From IMG/VR virus record IMGVR_UViG_3300037487_000837, positions 1 to 45,170 of that record: 45,170 bases of DNA, one strand, 5' to 3'. Made by a program: the position numbers and the translations under genes. Under the pieces are notes generated by a model, which was not told the DNA's origin, ran no database searches, and was given only the letters and a program-made list of their open reading frames with translations. The first letter of the stretch is position 1. Every line of letters starts with the position of its first letter. This stretch comes from a virus. Below are positions 8,501 through 16,453 of the stretch, piece after piece.

Positions 8501-10536
8501 AGCGCCCATCTATGTGGTGACACTATCTGTTCGCTCTCTGGTGTTACTAACGTAGGCTTATTCTCATACAACGAAGGGCCGTAGTCTTCAAAAGGTCCTG
8601 TACCTTCAAGATAGTCTCTTGCATCTTCTCTCATCATTGGATGGGAACGTGGGTCAGCAAGCATGGCAGCTCGATCTCTGCCTCTTATCCCTAACCGCTT
8701 TGCAATGTCTTTTAGTGTTGCTTCATCATGGTCGTTAATTAGATCATCAATGTCTTCTCTAGTCGCTTTACGAGGCACCTCTTCCGTAATAGGCTTGCCT
8801 GTGACCGGATCTTTCTTAACTGCTATTTGAGGATAGAACTGATGTTGTGAGTACAGAAGTCCTTCCTTCATCTCTGACGGAGTCGTTGAATACGACACTG
8901 CCAGATCATGTAGTCCTTCTACTGCAGGTGCATTCTCCATTGCTTTAGCATGCTTTTGTAGCCGTTTCTTCTCGTCTGTTAGTTTTGTTTCTTTTCGTGT
9001 GAGCTCTTTATAGCCTTCAGGGGGTGGTTGAGTGTCTCGATCAGTCCATTGTTCTTCCATATCCCACTTAGTTCGAGTTAGATCCGCTAATTGTTGATCG
9101 ACATTTGTAATGTCTGCATTAATCTTATCAATCTCTTGCTGCTTAAGTCCTTCGACAGGTAGCCCTGCTGCTTCTCTAATCTTGGCTAAGTGCGCTTTGT
9201 GCGCAGGCATTAACGTGTTAAATGTACCTCTTAGTACTTCAGGGTTGTCAGTAAGTATGAGATCATGGCTTGCAAGATCAACTAGCTGATCGGCACCTGC
9301 CTGCCCTACGTACTTAGCAACCATATCAGGGTACGTTTTCTCTAATGCAGTGATTGCTTTATCTTCTCTAACCTTAAGCACATCTAAATCCGGCATACCA
9401 AGCGCATTAGTCTTAGAGAACTCGTCTAACCAGCTATGCAAGATGTCACGTTTTTCATCGCCTTCAAATGCCGCATCAAATGCACGTACTGCGTCAGCCT
9501 GTTCAGGCGCATCTGGATACATTTCATGCGCTTTAGTGCGCTTAAACTCATCCCATGCCGCTTTGACGCCACGTTGGTCTAAACCTAACGCAGGTGGGAG
9601 CTCTTCAATGTACTTTGCTATTTTAAGATGGGGTTTTACTGAATGCACACCTTCAAATCTAGGGAACGTGTCTGTGTCAGGGTGTGCTCTACCTTGTAGG
9701 TCAACTTTCTTGTTGACATTACGCTTAGGCGCGCCTTCTACGAATATAGCACCGGTTTGTTTGTTTAATGTTGAAGGAGCGCTTAAATTTTCTGCAGCTT
9801 TAGATGCTACATTAACAATAGGCTGTGCTTTGCGTTGCACAGTTGCGCCTAATGTAGGGTAGTCTTTAGTAATGCCTGATTGCGCATTGTAATAATCCGT
9901 GACAGGGTCGCCTACATACTGTTTAGTTCTACCATGCACTACACTTAAGTCGTCAGGTGTAAAGCGTCGCATGCCTTGTATTCCAGCAAGCTCTGGTATG
10001 CCAATAGGTGGGATCTTAGATGCTTCGAGTAATGACCCAATTCCCTCCATTGCTTCCTGCCCTGCTTTAAGCCGTGGCTGATATGTCATTGCCTGAGCCG
10101 CTTTAGCAGCTGCTTCATCGGCAATACGAACGCCTTCTTTAGTACCGAATTTACCGCTTGCTAAGTTGGCACCTATTCCGTATGCAGACCCACCTAGATA
10201 TGCAGGGATCATTGAACCTAGACTTGCTAGTGCTTCAATACCTGCTGCACCTAATCGAGGTATTGAATATTCGTATGGTTTGTTGTATTCGTGTTGAATT
10301 AAGTTGCCGTTCTCATCGTGAGTGGCGAAGTATGCGTCCATTTCTTCTTGTGATGGGCGTTCAGCTGTTACTTTTAACGGCGCTGTAGTCGTACTGCCAT
10401 AGTCTGGGTATTTAAGTCCACCTGTTTCGAAATTAACTCGACCACCTTTGGCTAGGCGTGCTAACCCAGGTTGTTTGCGAGAGGCACTCGGTTTGTTCCG
10501 CAGTGAAGTCAATGGTGCTTTTTGTTTTCTCGCCAT
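5497..10536 (-). CDS. Giant virion-associated protein with PcfJ-like segment
   Basis: A 1679-residue protein between terminase and portal. The N-terminus is basic with Gly-Gly tags (LAKGGRVNFETGG). A small-residue hydrophobic stretch (about 95-125, LGSMIPAYLGGSAYGIGANL) could enter membranes, and a charged coiled coil lies near 455-530. At about 740-890 there is a PcfJ-like pattern: HCVG (His780), then 'GAHVASIRDTATGKPVVTV'. About 1115-1262 holds two similar units of roughly 70 residues (YINDM... and YINNM..., each ending VR-x2-LE-x-E). The C-terminus carries two more Gly-Gly tags. Size and position suggest a virion protein ejected with the DNA, possibly enzymatic, but no catalytic motif is certain. 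The ribosome binding site is weak (AGGGTCTGG). Confidence 0.6.
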   Translation of the reverse strand: MARKQKAPLTSLRNKPSASRKQPGLARLAKGGRVNFETGGLKYPDYGSTTTAPLKVTAERPSQEEMDAYFATHDENGNLIQHEYNKPYEYSIPRLGAAGIEALASLGSMIPAYLGGSAYGIGANLASGKFGTKEGVRIADEAAAKAAQAMTYQPRLKAGQEAMEGIGSLLEASKIPPIGIPELAGIQGMRRFTPDDLSVVHGRTKQYVGDPVTDYYNAQSGITKDYPTLGATVQRKAQPIVNVASKAAENLSAPSTLNKQTGAIFVEGAPKRNVNKKVDLQGRAHPDTDTFPRFEGVHSVKPHLKIAKYIEELPPALGLDQRGVKAAWDEFKRTKAHEMYPDAPEQADAVRAFDAAFEGDEKRDILHSWLDEFSKTNALGMPDLDVLKVREDKAITALEKTYPDMVAKYVGQAGADQLVDLASHDLILTDNPEVLRGTFNTLMPAHKAHLAKIREAAGLPVEGLKQQEIDKINADITNVDQQLADLTRTKWDMEEQWTDRDTQPPPEGYKELTRKETKLTDEKKRLQKHAKAMENAPAVEGLHDLAVSYSTTPSEMKEGLLYSQHQFYPQIAVKKDPVTGKPITEEVPRKATREDIDDLINDHDEATLKDIAKRLGIRGRDRAAMLADPRSHPMMREDARDYLEGTGPFEDYGPSLYENKPTLVTPESEQIVSPHRWALKATGLEDVMRDYANDIYAGKTDKSPIQYIRQKAIDLKKTRDDKEIAEANRKELTNSNYMSYVNAAPADKIFGNYAAIEFDPSMSAEELGKGLSIDSDILKHCVGSGGIENGDHFGIWDPATGKMRDGIRGPVSNEMDQIMRNGAHVASIRDTATGKPVVTVKRVPSGNGLFDLDFVSGVKNGAMDPKGIPALRDYLNSIATTIKSPGSNLVKNGVYDLKVPEHQYYVARDAGMKEQELRDYLTLHPETSRFVTTADVKAMKPQSVAVATRSAAPSATILDRIAGGREPAPTDFFDAHEIATTDTSTIPQLNAVLDDLDSNAMAYDHWTENLSEDDLHDIHSSARSNLENQVGQMVREALRIPNLSAERLTFLRDELTNPTPAGPLRHVLPGNFDDLVQEIDNEIAHLNARANTLAIPNDPDALAAYEIANNIPISEQTIDEYINDMDPGQSAHIENIIREYGEQNGWTDNRIEAVQDRDGDWDTIPWVRNAVRVELEAERANAPAVANQPLFTVSNADITHYINNMEDIDITQHLTDWAREQGIAAPDDWAIDFVNSMSPDDYNGIPSLRETVRAQLENEQLAGDWEPDPPMTLPAPAPAMADLVNELSSLTQLVRPDMDQYARTDTLTDEIIANARPHVIPFTGAETPAEIANRIARLNPDIPPTLLAYLIGRRTTAEDVFGIRGLPDPLIHEVRAHLDTIHPANVQALPPAEQAHVTQIREMIGNATEAQGLNAIRRYMDDLGAELSIDTLGTLSEELATRQQNLTQQNLTQQELNNAQAAHTPAQAALPAPTTQQVAAVRVISEGIMTAPSLDVLQQMADYIHNERTTFTNEQFREMERLLTTRAQELVSAPDAGFAKGGIVRMEDGGDVHIRPSGRDLLAVDADADLFSKYGIGITASGSIVKLPGSTIKPHDISELRARYNTDEGIQYGLSKRPREKAVSLTRTNPKEQSSWRVDMSPAYKGISYSKRFAAGGVVDYDDRHIDRLADELLGATHG

Positions 10537-10616
10537 GTCCAGACCCTAGTTAACACAACACGCTATGTTTGTGTCATTGTACATATTACAAATAACTTGT
10601 ACACTATTCGTATTGC

Positions 10617-10775
10617 TTAATTATGTGGTAGGCTATTCAAATAGCGTCGGTTCTTATCCGTTGCCTTCTGTAAGTTGGTCTTTTCAGGCTTAGGGTCAAG
10701 CTCTTTTACGGTGCCACCGTTCTTAAGATATTCCTGCATAGCTAGTTCGTACTGTTTCTGTTGCTCTTTGTCCAT
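10617..10775 (-). CDS. 52-residue phage protein between terminase and portal region
   Basis: A short gene (MDKEQQKQYELAMQEYLKNGG...) with a GAGGA-type ribosome binding site. The motif 'EYLKNGGTVKELDPKP' resembles very small phage proteins of the 'FL-x-NGGKVTK-x-PP' type seen near head genes in many phages. It is soluble and charged. It lies 7 bp after the large terminase gene. About 80 bp of non-coding, AT-rich sequence separates it from the 1679-residue gene; nothing firm was seen there. Function unknown. Confidence 0.65.
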   Translation of the reverse strand: MDKEQQKQYELAMQEYLKNGGTVKELDPKPEKTNLQKATDKNRRYLNSLPHN

Positions 10776-10782
10776 GTTGTCC

Positions 10783-12210
10783 TCACGCTGCATAAGGGTT
10801 TTGTCGGGATTGTGGTGCTCGGTATGTGTCTTCGAACAAGGGCTGTATGTTATCTAATGACACAAAGCCCAAGTCTCTAAGTAATCGCAACGCCTGCGAT
10901 GTACTATCTACTATGTCATCATGACGCCCTGATGGGAAGGCGCACACTTCAGCCATGAAGACCTCAGCCCATTGTCTAAATGTGCCTCGTTTCTTAGCAG
11001 ATTCCGGTATGTGCACCAATCCCTTTTGGATAATAGGTGCCACTATGTTTAGTCGTTGGAGCTTATCCGCGTTGCCTGGGTTGTATGCTCTCACTGGTAG
11101 TCCTGCACGTCTAAGATCTTGGATCAAGCTTATGCCGGCGCTCTTATCCTCGACCAAGATCATATCGACTTTCTTGCTAGAACCGAACTCGTTCTCACCG
11201 CCATACTTAGATGCCCCGTCTTTAATGACACGTGACCGAAGTTCTGGGTACTGGATATGCTCAGACCAACAATCAATGAGCATGATACTCATAGGCGCTT
11301 CACGGCTTGGCTTAAAAACACCCCACACAGTACATGCCGTTGGGTCGTTTTGTGTCTTGTCTGATGTAGCACAGTCATACGATTGGACGATGTACTCAAA
11401 TGCAGGTATCTCTTTATCCGCGCTCCACATCTCAAACCATTTGCGCTTAACAATCCCGCTTTCTTCTGGGTCAATGATCTCGGCGTAGATCTCTTGGCGA
11501 CCGAACGTTGTACCCTCGTACTGTAATATCTGCTTACGGAACGTAGGCGCCAAGTTGTCTATGTTCGCATAAGTACTTGCTGAAACGTATGCCACGTCTT
11601 GCTTGTTTCGTGCCACAAGATCGGATATTAAGGGCTTTGGACGGGGTGTGGTCGTACATGCAAGCACTGGGTGACTGCCTAAGCGTAATCCGAGCTGCAT
11701 AATATCCCATGCCTCGTCAAGATAATCCCACGCAGCTAACTCGTCACACCAACCACCATGAAACTGAGGACCCCGAAACCGTGACGGCTCGGATGCAGGT
11801 ATGCCTTTGAGTGTTGATCCATTGATCAGTCGGATCTCTTGTAAGGTCTTGGAGTAGTTGTCTATGATCTCTAAGGGTATCACCGCCATGAGGCCTGACT
11901 CACCCTCAAAGCACACATCACGTACATCGGCATAGGTAGGTGCTGAGACTAACCACCTCGTATTAGGTGCTGTCCATGCTTCCCACCATAACCACTCCGC
12001 CGCCGACCGTGTCTTACCTGCGCCACGACCTGCTAACAATAGCCATGTGGTCCACCAATCACCCTCTGGCGGTATTTGATGCTTGTTCGCAATGGTGAGC
12101 CATTTAAGCCGCGCTTGGTACGCCGCTTTTTGTGGCTCAGGGAGCATGTTTAAGTCAGGCCCTGATTGGATCCGCTTAGCGAACTCATTTGCTATCGTCG
12201 GGTGTAACAT
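10783..12210 (-). CDS. terL: Terminase large subunit (ATPase/nuclease)
   Basis: A 475-residue DNA packaging motor. The ATPase half has Walker A GRGAGKT (61-67) and a Walker B-like WCDE (154-157) with the catalytic Glu; coupling motif-like 'ACTTTPRP' lies near 184-191. The nuclease half shows an RNase H-like acidic set: D279 in 'QSYDCA', 'LVEDKS' (352-357) and 'RHDDIVD' (429-435). The length is normal for a podovirus or siphovirus TerL. It cuts concatemers and drives DNA through the portal encoded nearby. The start overlaps the end of the small subunit gene by 26 bp, as is common for terminase pairs. Confidence 0.95.
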   Translation of the reverse strand: MLHPTIANEFAKRIQSGPDLNMLPEPQKAAYQARLKWLTIANKHQIPPEGDWWTTWLLLAGRGAGKTRSAAEWLWWEAWTAPNTRWLVSAPTYADVRDVCFEGESGLMAVIPLEIIDNYSKTLQEIRLINGSTLKGIPASEPSRFRGPQFHGGWCDELAAWDYLDEAWDIMQLGLRLGSHPVLACTTTPRPKPLISDLVARNKQDVAYVSASTYANIDNLAPTFRKQILQYEGTTFGRQEIYAEIIDPEESGIVKRKWFEMWSADKEIPAFEYIVQSYDCATSDKTQNDPTACTVWGVFKPSREAPMSIMLIDCWSEHIQYPELRSRVIKDGASKYGGENEFGSSKKVDMILVEDKSAGISLIQDLRRAGLPVRAYNPGNADKLQRLNIVAPIIQKGLVHIPESAKKRGTFRQWAEVFMAEVCAFPSGRHDDIVDSTSQALRLLRDLGFVSLDNIQPLFEDTYRAPQSRQNPYAA

Positions 12211-12628
12211 CGATCAGCTGTCCCTCCTGTTGGCGTGCGGTAAGCAACTGTTTAAGCATGTTCTCAGTGAATGACAGGCCTATCATCTCAATAGGCTGAC
12301 CTGGAGTACCGCCTATCTCAACCTTGGAATTGTCACGGTATTTGTTAGGGAACCGTGCCGCCATGGACTTAGCCCATAGTCCTGTGTTAAGCTTAGCTCC
12401 TTGCGGTTGCTCAATCATATAGTCAATGGCGAGTTTCTCGAAGAACGCCATCTCGTTAAGCTTAGCTTGCTGAAGCGCATCCATAAACTCTGGGTGCGTT
12501 CGTTCCCATAACTTACAGCCTGCCCATGTCATCTTGAGCTCCGCTGCAATCATCTCTAAGCTGTAACCCTTTGAACCAAGCTCAATTACTTTGGCGCAAT
12601 ACTCAGGTTTGTACTTATTGGCTGCCAT
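12185..12628 (-). CDS. terS: Terminase small subunit
   Basis: A 147-residue protein with an N-terminal helix-turn-helix ('AKVIELGSKGYSLEMIAAELKM'-type, about 11-35, shown here in part) followed by 'WERTHPEFMDALQQAKL', the arrangement of phage terminase small subunits that recognise the packaging site and load TerL. The C-terminal half ends in a short acidic tail. AAGGAGG 9 bases upstream supports the start at 12628; a longer frame from 12673 would add a hydrophobic run with no signal. It is the first gene after the GTTAC-repeat intergenic region, a possible target for its DNA binding. Confidence 0.85.
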   Translation of the reverse strand: MAANKYKPEYCAKVIELGSKGYSLEMIAAELKMTWAGCKLWERTHPEFMDALQQAKLNEMAFFEKLAIDYMIEQPQGAKLNTGLWAKSMAARFPNKYRDNSKVEIGGTPGQPIEMIGLSFTENMLKQLLTARQQEGQLIDVTPDDSK

Positions 12629-12700
12629 CTGGAACAACCTCCTTCTAATTATCAAAAATAATACCATCAACACACAAAATAGAACAACTACTTAAACCGA

Positions 12701-13000
12701 AAAGTAACAGTAGCGCAATAGTGTTTAAAATCAATATGTTATAGCACTTACTGTTACTTTTGTATTTTTTTTATTGTTTAAAATCAATATGTTAGACTAA
12801 AAGTAACAAAGTTACAGTAGATAACACACCCAAAAGACTATATACGGGCGTTATATGTATTCTATATATTCAGTATAATAGTTTATTTTTTACTGTTACT
12901 ACTGTTACTTTGTTACTTCTATAGATAATCCATTGATTCTAAACAGTATTCTCAACCAAAAAAGGTAACACCAAAGGTAACAGTACTTCAAAAGTTACAG
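12701..13000. repeat. Cluster of GTTAC/GTAAC repeats (iteron-like)
   Basis: Ten copies occur in 300 bp, in both orientations: 12704, 12753, 12803, 12811, 12895, 12904, 12912, 12965, 12977 and 12994 (start of each pentamer). Many extend to AAAGTAACAGTA or its reverse complement TACTGTTACTTT. One further copy (CACTGTTACTTTTGG) lies at 13091 inside the primase-helicase gene. About one or two would be expected by chance in this length. The binding protein is unknown. Confidence 0.75.
12722..12794. repeat. 20-bp direct repeat pair
   Basis: The sequence tgtttaaaatcaatatgtta occurs exactly at 12722-12741 and again at 12775-12794, 53 bp apart from start to start. Each copy is followed by GTTAC/GTAAC repeats, so the pair looks like part of one duplicated unit in the candidate origin/regulatory region. 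Confidence 0.85.
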
Positions 13001-13012
13001 TAAAACCTATCG

Positions 13013-15112
13013 TTATTGCCCGATTTCTGCTTCAACAGCACTTGCAGTGAGCGTCGCGACATGAACATGCTTGCCCCATCTTGCCTCACTGTTACTTTTG
13101 GTTAAAGGATCTGACACGGCAAACAACGTGTATCTAGTCGCTTTACCATGCACTTTGATCAACTTATTTAGCTCAAGCTCACCATGCGCAAGCATCGCCT
13201 TTCTTATATACTGGAGCCGAGGGCGCCGCTCATGTCCCCATAGCTCACATAGTACTTCCAACTGAGCAGGTGTGAATGCTGCAACTCCGTCCAGCTTCTC
13301 GGTCACCCACATAGTGAGCTCTTGTGCAAAGGCTTGGATCGGGCTCTTACTTGCATCAACAGCTGTTTGTTTGTACTTAGTATCAGGAGCAGCGCTCGAT
13401 GCATCATACTCTGATATATCTCGCTCATAGTACCAGTTCAAAACCTTGCCAAACCCGCCCGTAGATCGTGCCCACCGCATGAGTTTCACAACTTTTGGGT
13501 GAGTTTCCTTGTTAGTGAGTGTAATTGGCCGAAATATCGCTTCACGTCTTGAGTTATTAGACATCTTAGTAATGTACGCATCATTGGATGTCAGTACAAA
13601 GTTCATATGATTATCGATAACGTATTGAGCACCATACTTATTGTTAATCATGATCTCTTTACCAGTAACCATGTTCTTGAGTTGTTTACTATGATCCTCT
13701 CTATCACTGCTCGGTTCATTGACAACCACTAAGATCTTATTCTTAAGTACACCATTAAAGCTACTAAATAACTGATCAGGACCTGCAATGATAGCAGGCC
13801 CACGTTCACCTAGTCCCATCATCTCTGCTATGAACTCAGCAATAGCGGACTTACCTATTCCCTCGATCGCACTAACAAATTGTGGCATAGTGTAATTCTT
13901 TTTGTGCGGATACTGTATAATATTCGCCACCCAGTTGTGCCAATATTCCTCGAATGATGGTTCATCTCTAAAGAAGTACTTGCAAAACTCTAGGTAGGTA
14001 TCAACAGAGCCTACTATCGGTTCATGAGCCCATGCTTCAAGATAGTTATAGCACCCATCCGGCGTGACTGTGATCCCTTGGTACTGAGGATAGATGCCTA
14101 CCTCCTTAATATCACACCGTCTCCGCCACTTCTTATACTCATCGAGCATACATAGCTCTTTAGACACTACCTTTGGTGCACCTCCATTTAGCGCAGGAGT
14201 AGTAGTTGTAAGCACAAACACATGCTGAGCACTATCTATTTTAGCCTTTTGAAACGGCATGATATGCCCGTCCTTGAGCCTGATCACATCGCCGTTGAGC
14301 AACGCGTACTTAGTGCTAAACTCATGAAGTTTTACTTCAAGTGTGTCCACACCGTTCATCACCGCGGATGTTGCCATCATCACGTCCGACAGTGCGCCAC
14401 CGCTCAGTAGATGGTCATCGATCGCATACTTTTTAGCGCTACCTGTTCTGAACCGACCTACACGGCATAAATGCACTTCAGCGCCTAGACCTCTAAGCGT
14501 CACTGCTAATTTAGTCTCGGCTAATGCAACCTGATCATTAGGCTCACCGTCGTCTTTTGCGCCATCGTAGTCAAAAATAATATATACTTTTCTACTGGTG
14601 TGATTGAAATTGGTCTTACGAACCCATGCAAACTGCATCAGATCCGAATGTAAATGAAGTCCCTTCTTATCAGTCCATGAGGTCACACCTGCTAACCCAA
14701 TACATGCGGCTGATAATTTAGTGTCTTGTATCTCTCTTGTGATCGCCCACGACTTAAATTCACCTTCAGTAATAATCAGCGGAACGTTCACATCAGTGAG
14801 AATAGCAGACCAGTTCACAGATGGTGGAAAGTAGATATGAGAGCCACTAGCTCTGGCCTGAGAGTATTTCATCTTAGTAGTAGGCATGAGTAGCCTCACT
14901 CTAGAGAACGGTAACTCATTCCCATCGACATCGAAATAAGGAATCTTAATTGTCCATGCTGCCGTGTGCCCAAGAAGCTTTTTAGTGTCGGCAGGGTTAA
15001 GAAGTGTAAGACCTAGTGCTGTTTCATCGGTCTCTGTGAACTTACGTAGGTGCAGAAAGTCTGTATAGTATTGAGCAGGTTCGATCACATGTGCTTCAAA
15101 GCCTGATGGCAT
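13013..15112 (-). CDS. Primase-helicase fusion (TOPRIM-like/DUF3854 plus SF3-type helicase)
   Basis: A 699-residue replication protein. The N-terminal half has a TOPRIM-like/DUF3854 region: 'PLIITEGEFKSWA' (acidic Glu), 'CIGLAGVTSW', and 'VYIIFDYDGA' with a DxD, fitting a primase-type nucleotidyl transfer site. The C-terminal half has an SF3/D5-like helicase of the DUF5906 type: Walker A variant EGIGKSA (Lys421), Walker B 'KILVVVNEPSS', sensor-like 'NFVLTSND', and arginine-rich 'SRREAIFRP'. It should unwind and prime DNA for the phage polymerase. The ATG at 15112 has AAGGA 6 bases upstream; the ATG at 15118 would touch that site, so the shorter start is preferred. It is transcribed opposite to the other replication genes, from its own promoter. 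Confidence 0.85.
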   Translation of the reverse strand: MPSGFEAHVIEPAQYYTDFLHLRKFTETDETALGLTLLNPADTKKLLGHTAAWTIKIPYFDVDGNELPFSRVRLLMPTTKMKYSQARASGSHIYFPPSVNWSAILTDVNVPLIITEGEFKSWAITREIQDTKLSAACIGLAGVTSWTDKKGLHLHSDLMQFAWVRKTNFNHTSRKVYIIFDYDGAKDDGEPNDQVALAETKLAVTLRGLGAEVHLCRVGRFRTGSAKKYAIDDHLLSGGALSDVMMATSAVMNGVDTLEVKLHEFSTKYALLNGDVIRLKDGHIMPFQKAKIDSAQHVFVLTTTTPALNGGAPKVVSKELCMLDEYKKWRRRCDIKEVGIYPQYQGITVTPDGCYNYLEAWAHEPIVGSVDTYLEFCKYFFRDEPSFEEYWHNWVANIIQYPHKKNYTMPQFVSAIEGIGKSAIAEFIAEMMGLGERGPAIIAGPDQLFSSFNGVLKNKILVVVNEPSSDREDHSKQLKNMVTGKEIMINNKYGAQYVIDNHMNFVLTSNDAYITKMSNNSRREAIFRPITLTNKETHPKVVKLMRWARSTGGFGKVLNWYYERDISEYDASSAAPDTKYKQTAVDASKSPIQAFAQELTMWVTEKLDGVAAFTPAQLEVLCELWGHERRPRLQYIRKAMLAHGELELNKLIKVHGKATRYTLFAVSDPLTKSNSEARWGKHVHVATLTASAVEAEIGQ

Positions 15113-15147
15113 ATACATTCCTTGCGGTTAGTTGAAAAAGAAAATAC

Positions 15148-15176
15148 ATCATATACCTTTTTTTAATCGTTGTAAA
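15148..15176 (-). promoter_or_regulatory. Leftward sigma-70-type promoter for primase-helicase
   Basis: On the minus strand: -35 TTTACA (15171-15176), 17-bp spacer, -10 TATGAT (15148-15153), about 35 bp upstream of the primase-helicase start. Near consensus in both boxes and spacing. Confidence 0.65.
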
Positions 15177-15204
15177 AACTATTTACATAAAAAAGTAATA
15201 ATAA

Positions 15205-15233
15205 TTAACACTTTTTAAAGATTGTGTTACTAT
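15205..15233 (+). promoter_or_regulatory. Rightward early promoter
   Basis: -35 TTAACA (15205-15210), 17-bp spacer, -10 TACTAT (15228-15233), followed by an AAAGGA ribosome binding site and the ATG at 15261. It diverges from the leftward promoter 29 bp away, so one regulator could control both. Confidence 0.65.
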
Positions 15234-15260
15234 AACTCATAATTTAATAAAGGAACCATA

Positions 15261-15563
15261 ATGAATCCACTTCAATGGCATAGAAAGAGAACACAAGCAG
15301 GCCTCTCAGTCGTATCAGAGGCAATACTTGATGTGATCAGCCAAATAGGGTCTATGCCGGTCATGCCTTTAATTAGCCATGCCGTATCATTAAAGATCTC
15401 ATCACCTGCTACGGCGCATACAGCACTAAGACTATTAACAGCAAGTGGGTTCGTTAAAATAGCCCAAACAAAGGATCATCGCGTTAAAATCTGTACTATC
15501 ACTCAAAAAGGCAGAACGTATTTGTCTGCTACGAAAGGAAAACAAAATGAAATCGCTCTATAA
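15261..15563 (+). CDS. MarR-like winged-helix DNA-binding protein
   Basis: A 100-residue protein. Residues about 45-90 form a winged helix: recognition-helix region 'ISSPATAHTALRLLTASGFV' followed by a wing 'TKDHRVKICTITQKGRTYL', which matches the D-x-R-x4-L-T-x-KG pattern of MarR-type regulators. It is the first gene of the rightward operon and sits beside divergent promoters, so it may autoregulate and switch between leftward and rightward transcription (inference). The Shine-Dalgarno site is AAAGGA. Its end overlaps the MazG-like gene start by 17 bp. Confidence 0.65.
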   Translation: MNPLQWHRKRTQAGLSVVSEAILDVISQIGSMPVMPLISHAVSLKISSPATAHTALRLLTASGFVKIAQTKDHRVKICTITQKGRTYLSATKGKQNEIAL

Positions 15564-15924
15564 TGATGTAAAACAGTTTAGACAAAAGCTATTACTTCCC
15601 GTGTCTGACACGCCTGCTCTATTAGAATCAGTGCACTTAAGCTTTTATGCTCGGTTCTTGATGGAAGAGCTAAGTGAGCTACTTAAGGCGCATGAGCAAG
15701 AGAACCTCGTTGATGCAGCAGATGCTATTGCGGACTTAATATACGTCGCAATGGGTTGTGCTCATCACATGGGATTACCGCTCCCTCAAATACTTGATGT
15801 AGTGCACCAAGCAAACATGGGTAAAGTCCCAGGTGCAACACGCCGTGGCGTATCACAAGATGCACAAAAACCTGAACTCTGGGTTGGGCCAGAGGCACAG
15901 ATCAAAGTGTTACTTAATGCATAA
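15547..15924 (+). CDS. MazG-like nucleotide pyrophosphohydrolase
   Basis: A 125-residue all-alpha NTP-PPase-like protein. The metal-binding motif is visible as 'FLMEELSELLKA' (EExxE) followed by 'VDAADAIADLIYVAMG', and the C-terminal part has the usual 'VHQANMGKV' and 'DAQKPELWVGPE' segments. Such enzymes hydrolyse (d)NTPs to (d)NMPs and pyrophosphate; phage copies reshape the nucleotide pool or remove unwanted dNTPs. The length is normal for a single-domain dimeric form. AAAGGA upstream. It overlaps the dCMP deaminase gene (ATGCATAA), so the two are probably translated together. Confidence 0.8.
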   Translation: MKSLYNDVKQFRQKLLLPVSDTPALLESVHLSFYARFLMEELSELLKAHEQENLVDAADAIADLIYVAMGCAHHMGLPLPQILDVVHQANMGKVPGATRRGVSQDAQKPELWVGPEAQIKVLLNA

Positions 15925-16369
15925 CGTATTGAAATGGGACCATCGGTACTTGGAGATGGCGAAATTCATCTCTAAATGGTCTAAGGATCCTAGCACTCAG
16001 TGCGGCGCTGTGATCGTGAACGAGGACAATGAGATTGTGAGTGTCGGGTTTAACGGTCTGCCTAGAGGTGTTAAAGATACTGAGCATAGACTGCACACTC
16101 GACCTCTTAAGTATGCGATGACTATCCACGCAGAGCGGAATGCAATACTGTTTGCTAGACAATCACTGAAGAACTGCACAATGTACACGTGGCCTCTGCC
16201 TATGTGCTGTGAGTGCGCCGTAATGGCAATACAGGCTGGAATTACTAAACACGTGACTATTCACACTAACAATGAGCGATGGGTTGAGTCAATTGAGAAC
16301 ACATATCAGCTATGCAGTGAGGCTGGCGTTCAAGTGACGGAGTACGACACACTCATCGAACAAGACTAA
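15917..16369 (+). CDS. Deoxycytidylate (dCMP) deaminase
   Basis: A 150-residue zinc enzyme converting dCMP to dUMP, the substrate of thymidylate synthase. The N-terminal 'SKDPSTQCGAVIV' and 'GFNGLPRG' segments are standard for the family. The catalytic signature is HAE (71-73), and the zinc ligands are C97 and C100 in 'PLPMCCECA', where the usual Pro-Cys is replaced by Met-Cys. The start at 15917 overlaps the MazG-like stop. Its product would feed the divergent ThyX encoded further down the same strand. No clear allosteric insert was identified. Confidence 0.88.
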   Translation: MHNVLKWDHRYLEMAKFISKWSKDPSTQCGAVIVNEDNEIVSVGFNGLPRGVKDTEHRLHTRPLKYAMTIHAERNAILFARQSLKNCTMYTWPLPMCCECAVMAIQAGITKHVTIHTNNERWVESIENTYQLCSEAGVQVTEYDTLIEQD

Positions 16370-16377
16370 AATAAATG

Positions 16378-16405
16378 TTTACTTTGTTCGTAGAAAGGGT
16401 ATGAT
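16378..16405 (+). promoter_or_regulatory. Repeat-family promoter, copy A
   Basis: -35 TTTACT (16378-16383), 16-bp spacer, -10 TATGAT (16400-16405). It shares the AATAAATG...GTTTACTTTG upstream context with copies B (25139) and C (26623) but lacks their perfect downstream hairpin. It sits in the 84-bp gap between the deaminase gene and the gene at 16454. Confidence 0.6.
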
Positions 16406-16453
16406 GTGCTTACGAAGTTACTAAATACTTAAATTCTAAACCGGAGACATTGT

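Larger units (their letters stand above)
12629..13012. other. 384-bp AT-rich intergenic region; candidate origin or packaging/regulatory site
   Basis: No gene fits here on either strand. The region lies between the end of the primase-helicase gene and the start of the small terminase gene, both read leftward. It holds ten GTTAC/GTAAC pentamers, a 20-bp direct repeat, and a very AT-rich core (about 12841-12890). Such clustered short repeats next to an AT-rich segment resemble iteron-type origins; the neighbouring terminase makes a packaging site an alternative. No clear hairpin terminator or convincing late promoter was found. Confidence 0.5.

Noticed and set aside
7049-9862. Plus-strand open frames at 7049-7444, 9350-9862 and 9899-10081
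   Set aside because: They lie opposite the well-supported 1679-residue gene, have no ribosome binding sites and show low-complexity Ser/Leu-rich composition typical of antisense shadows.
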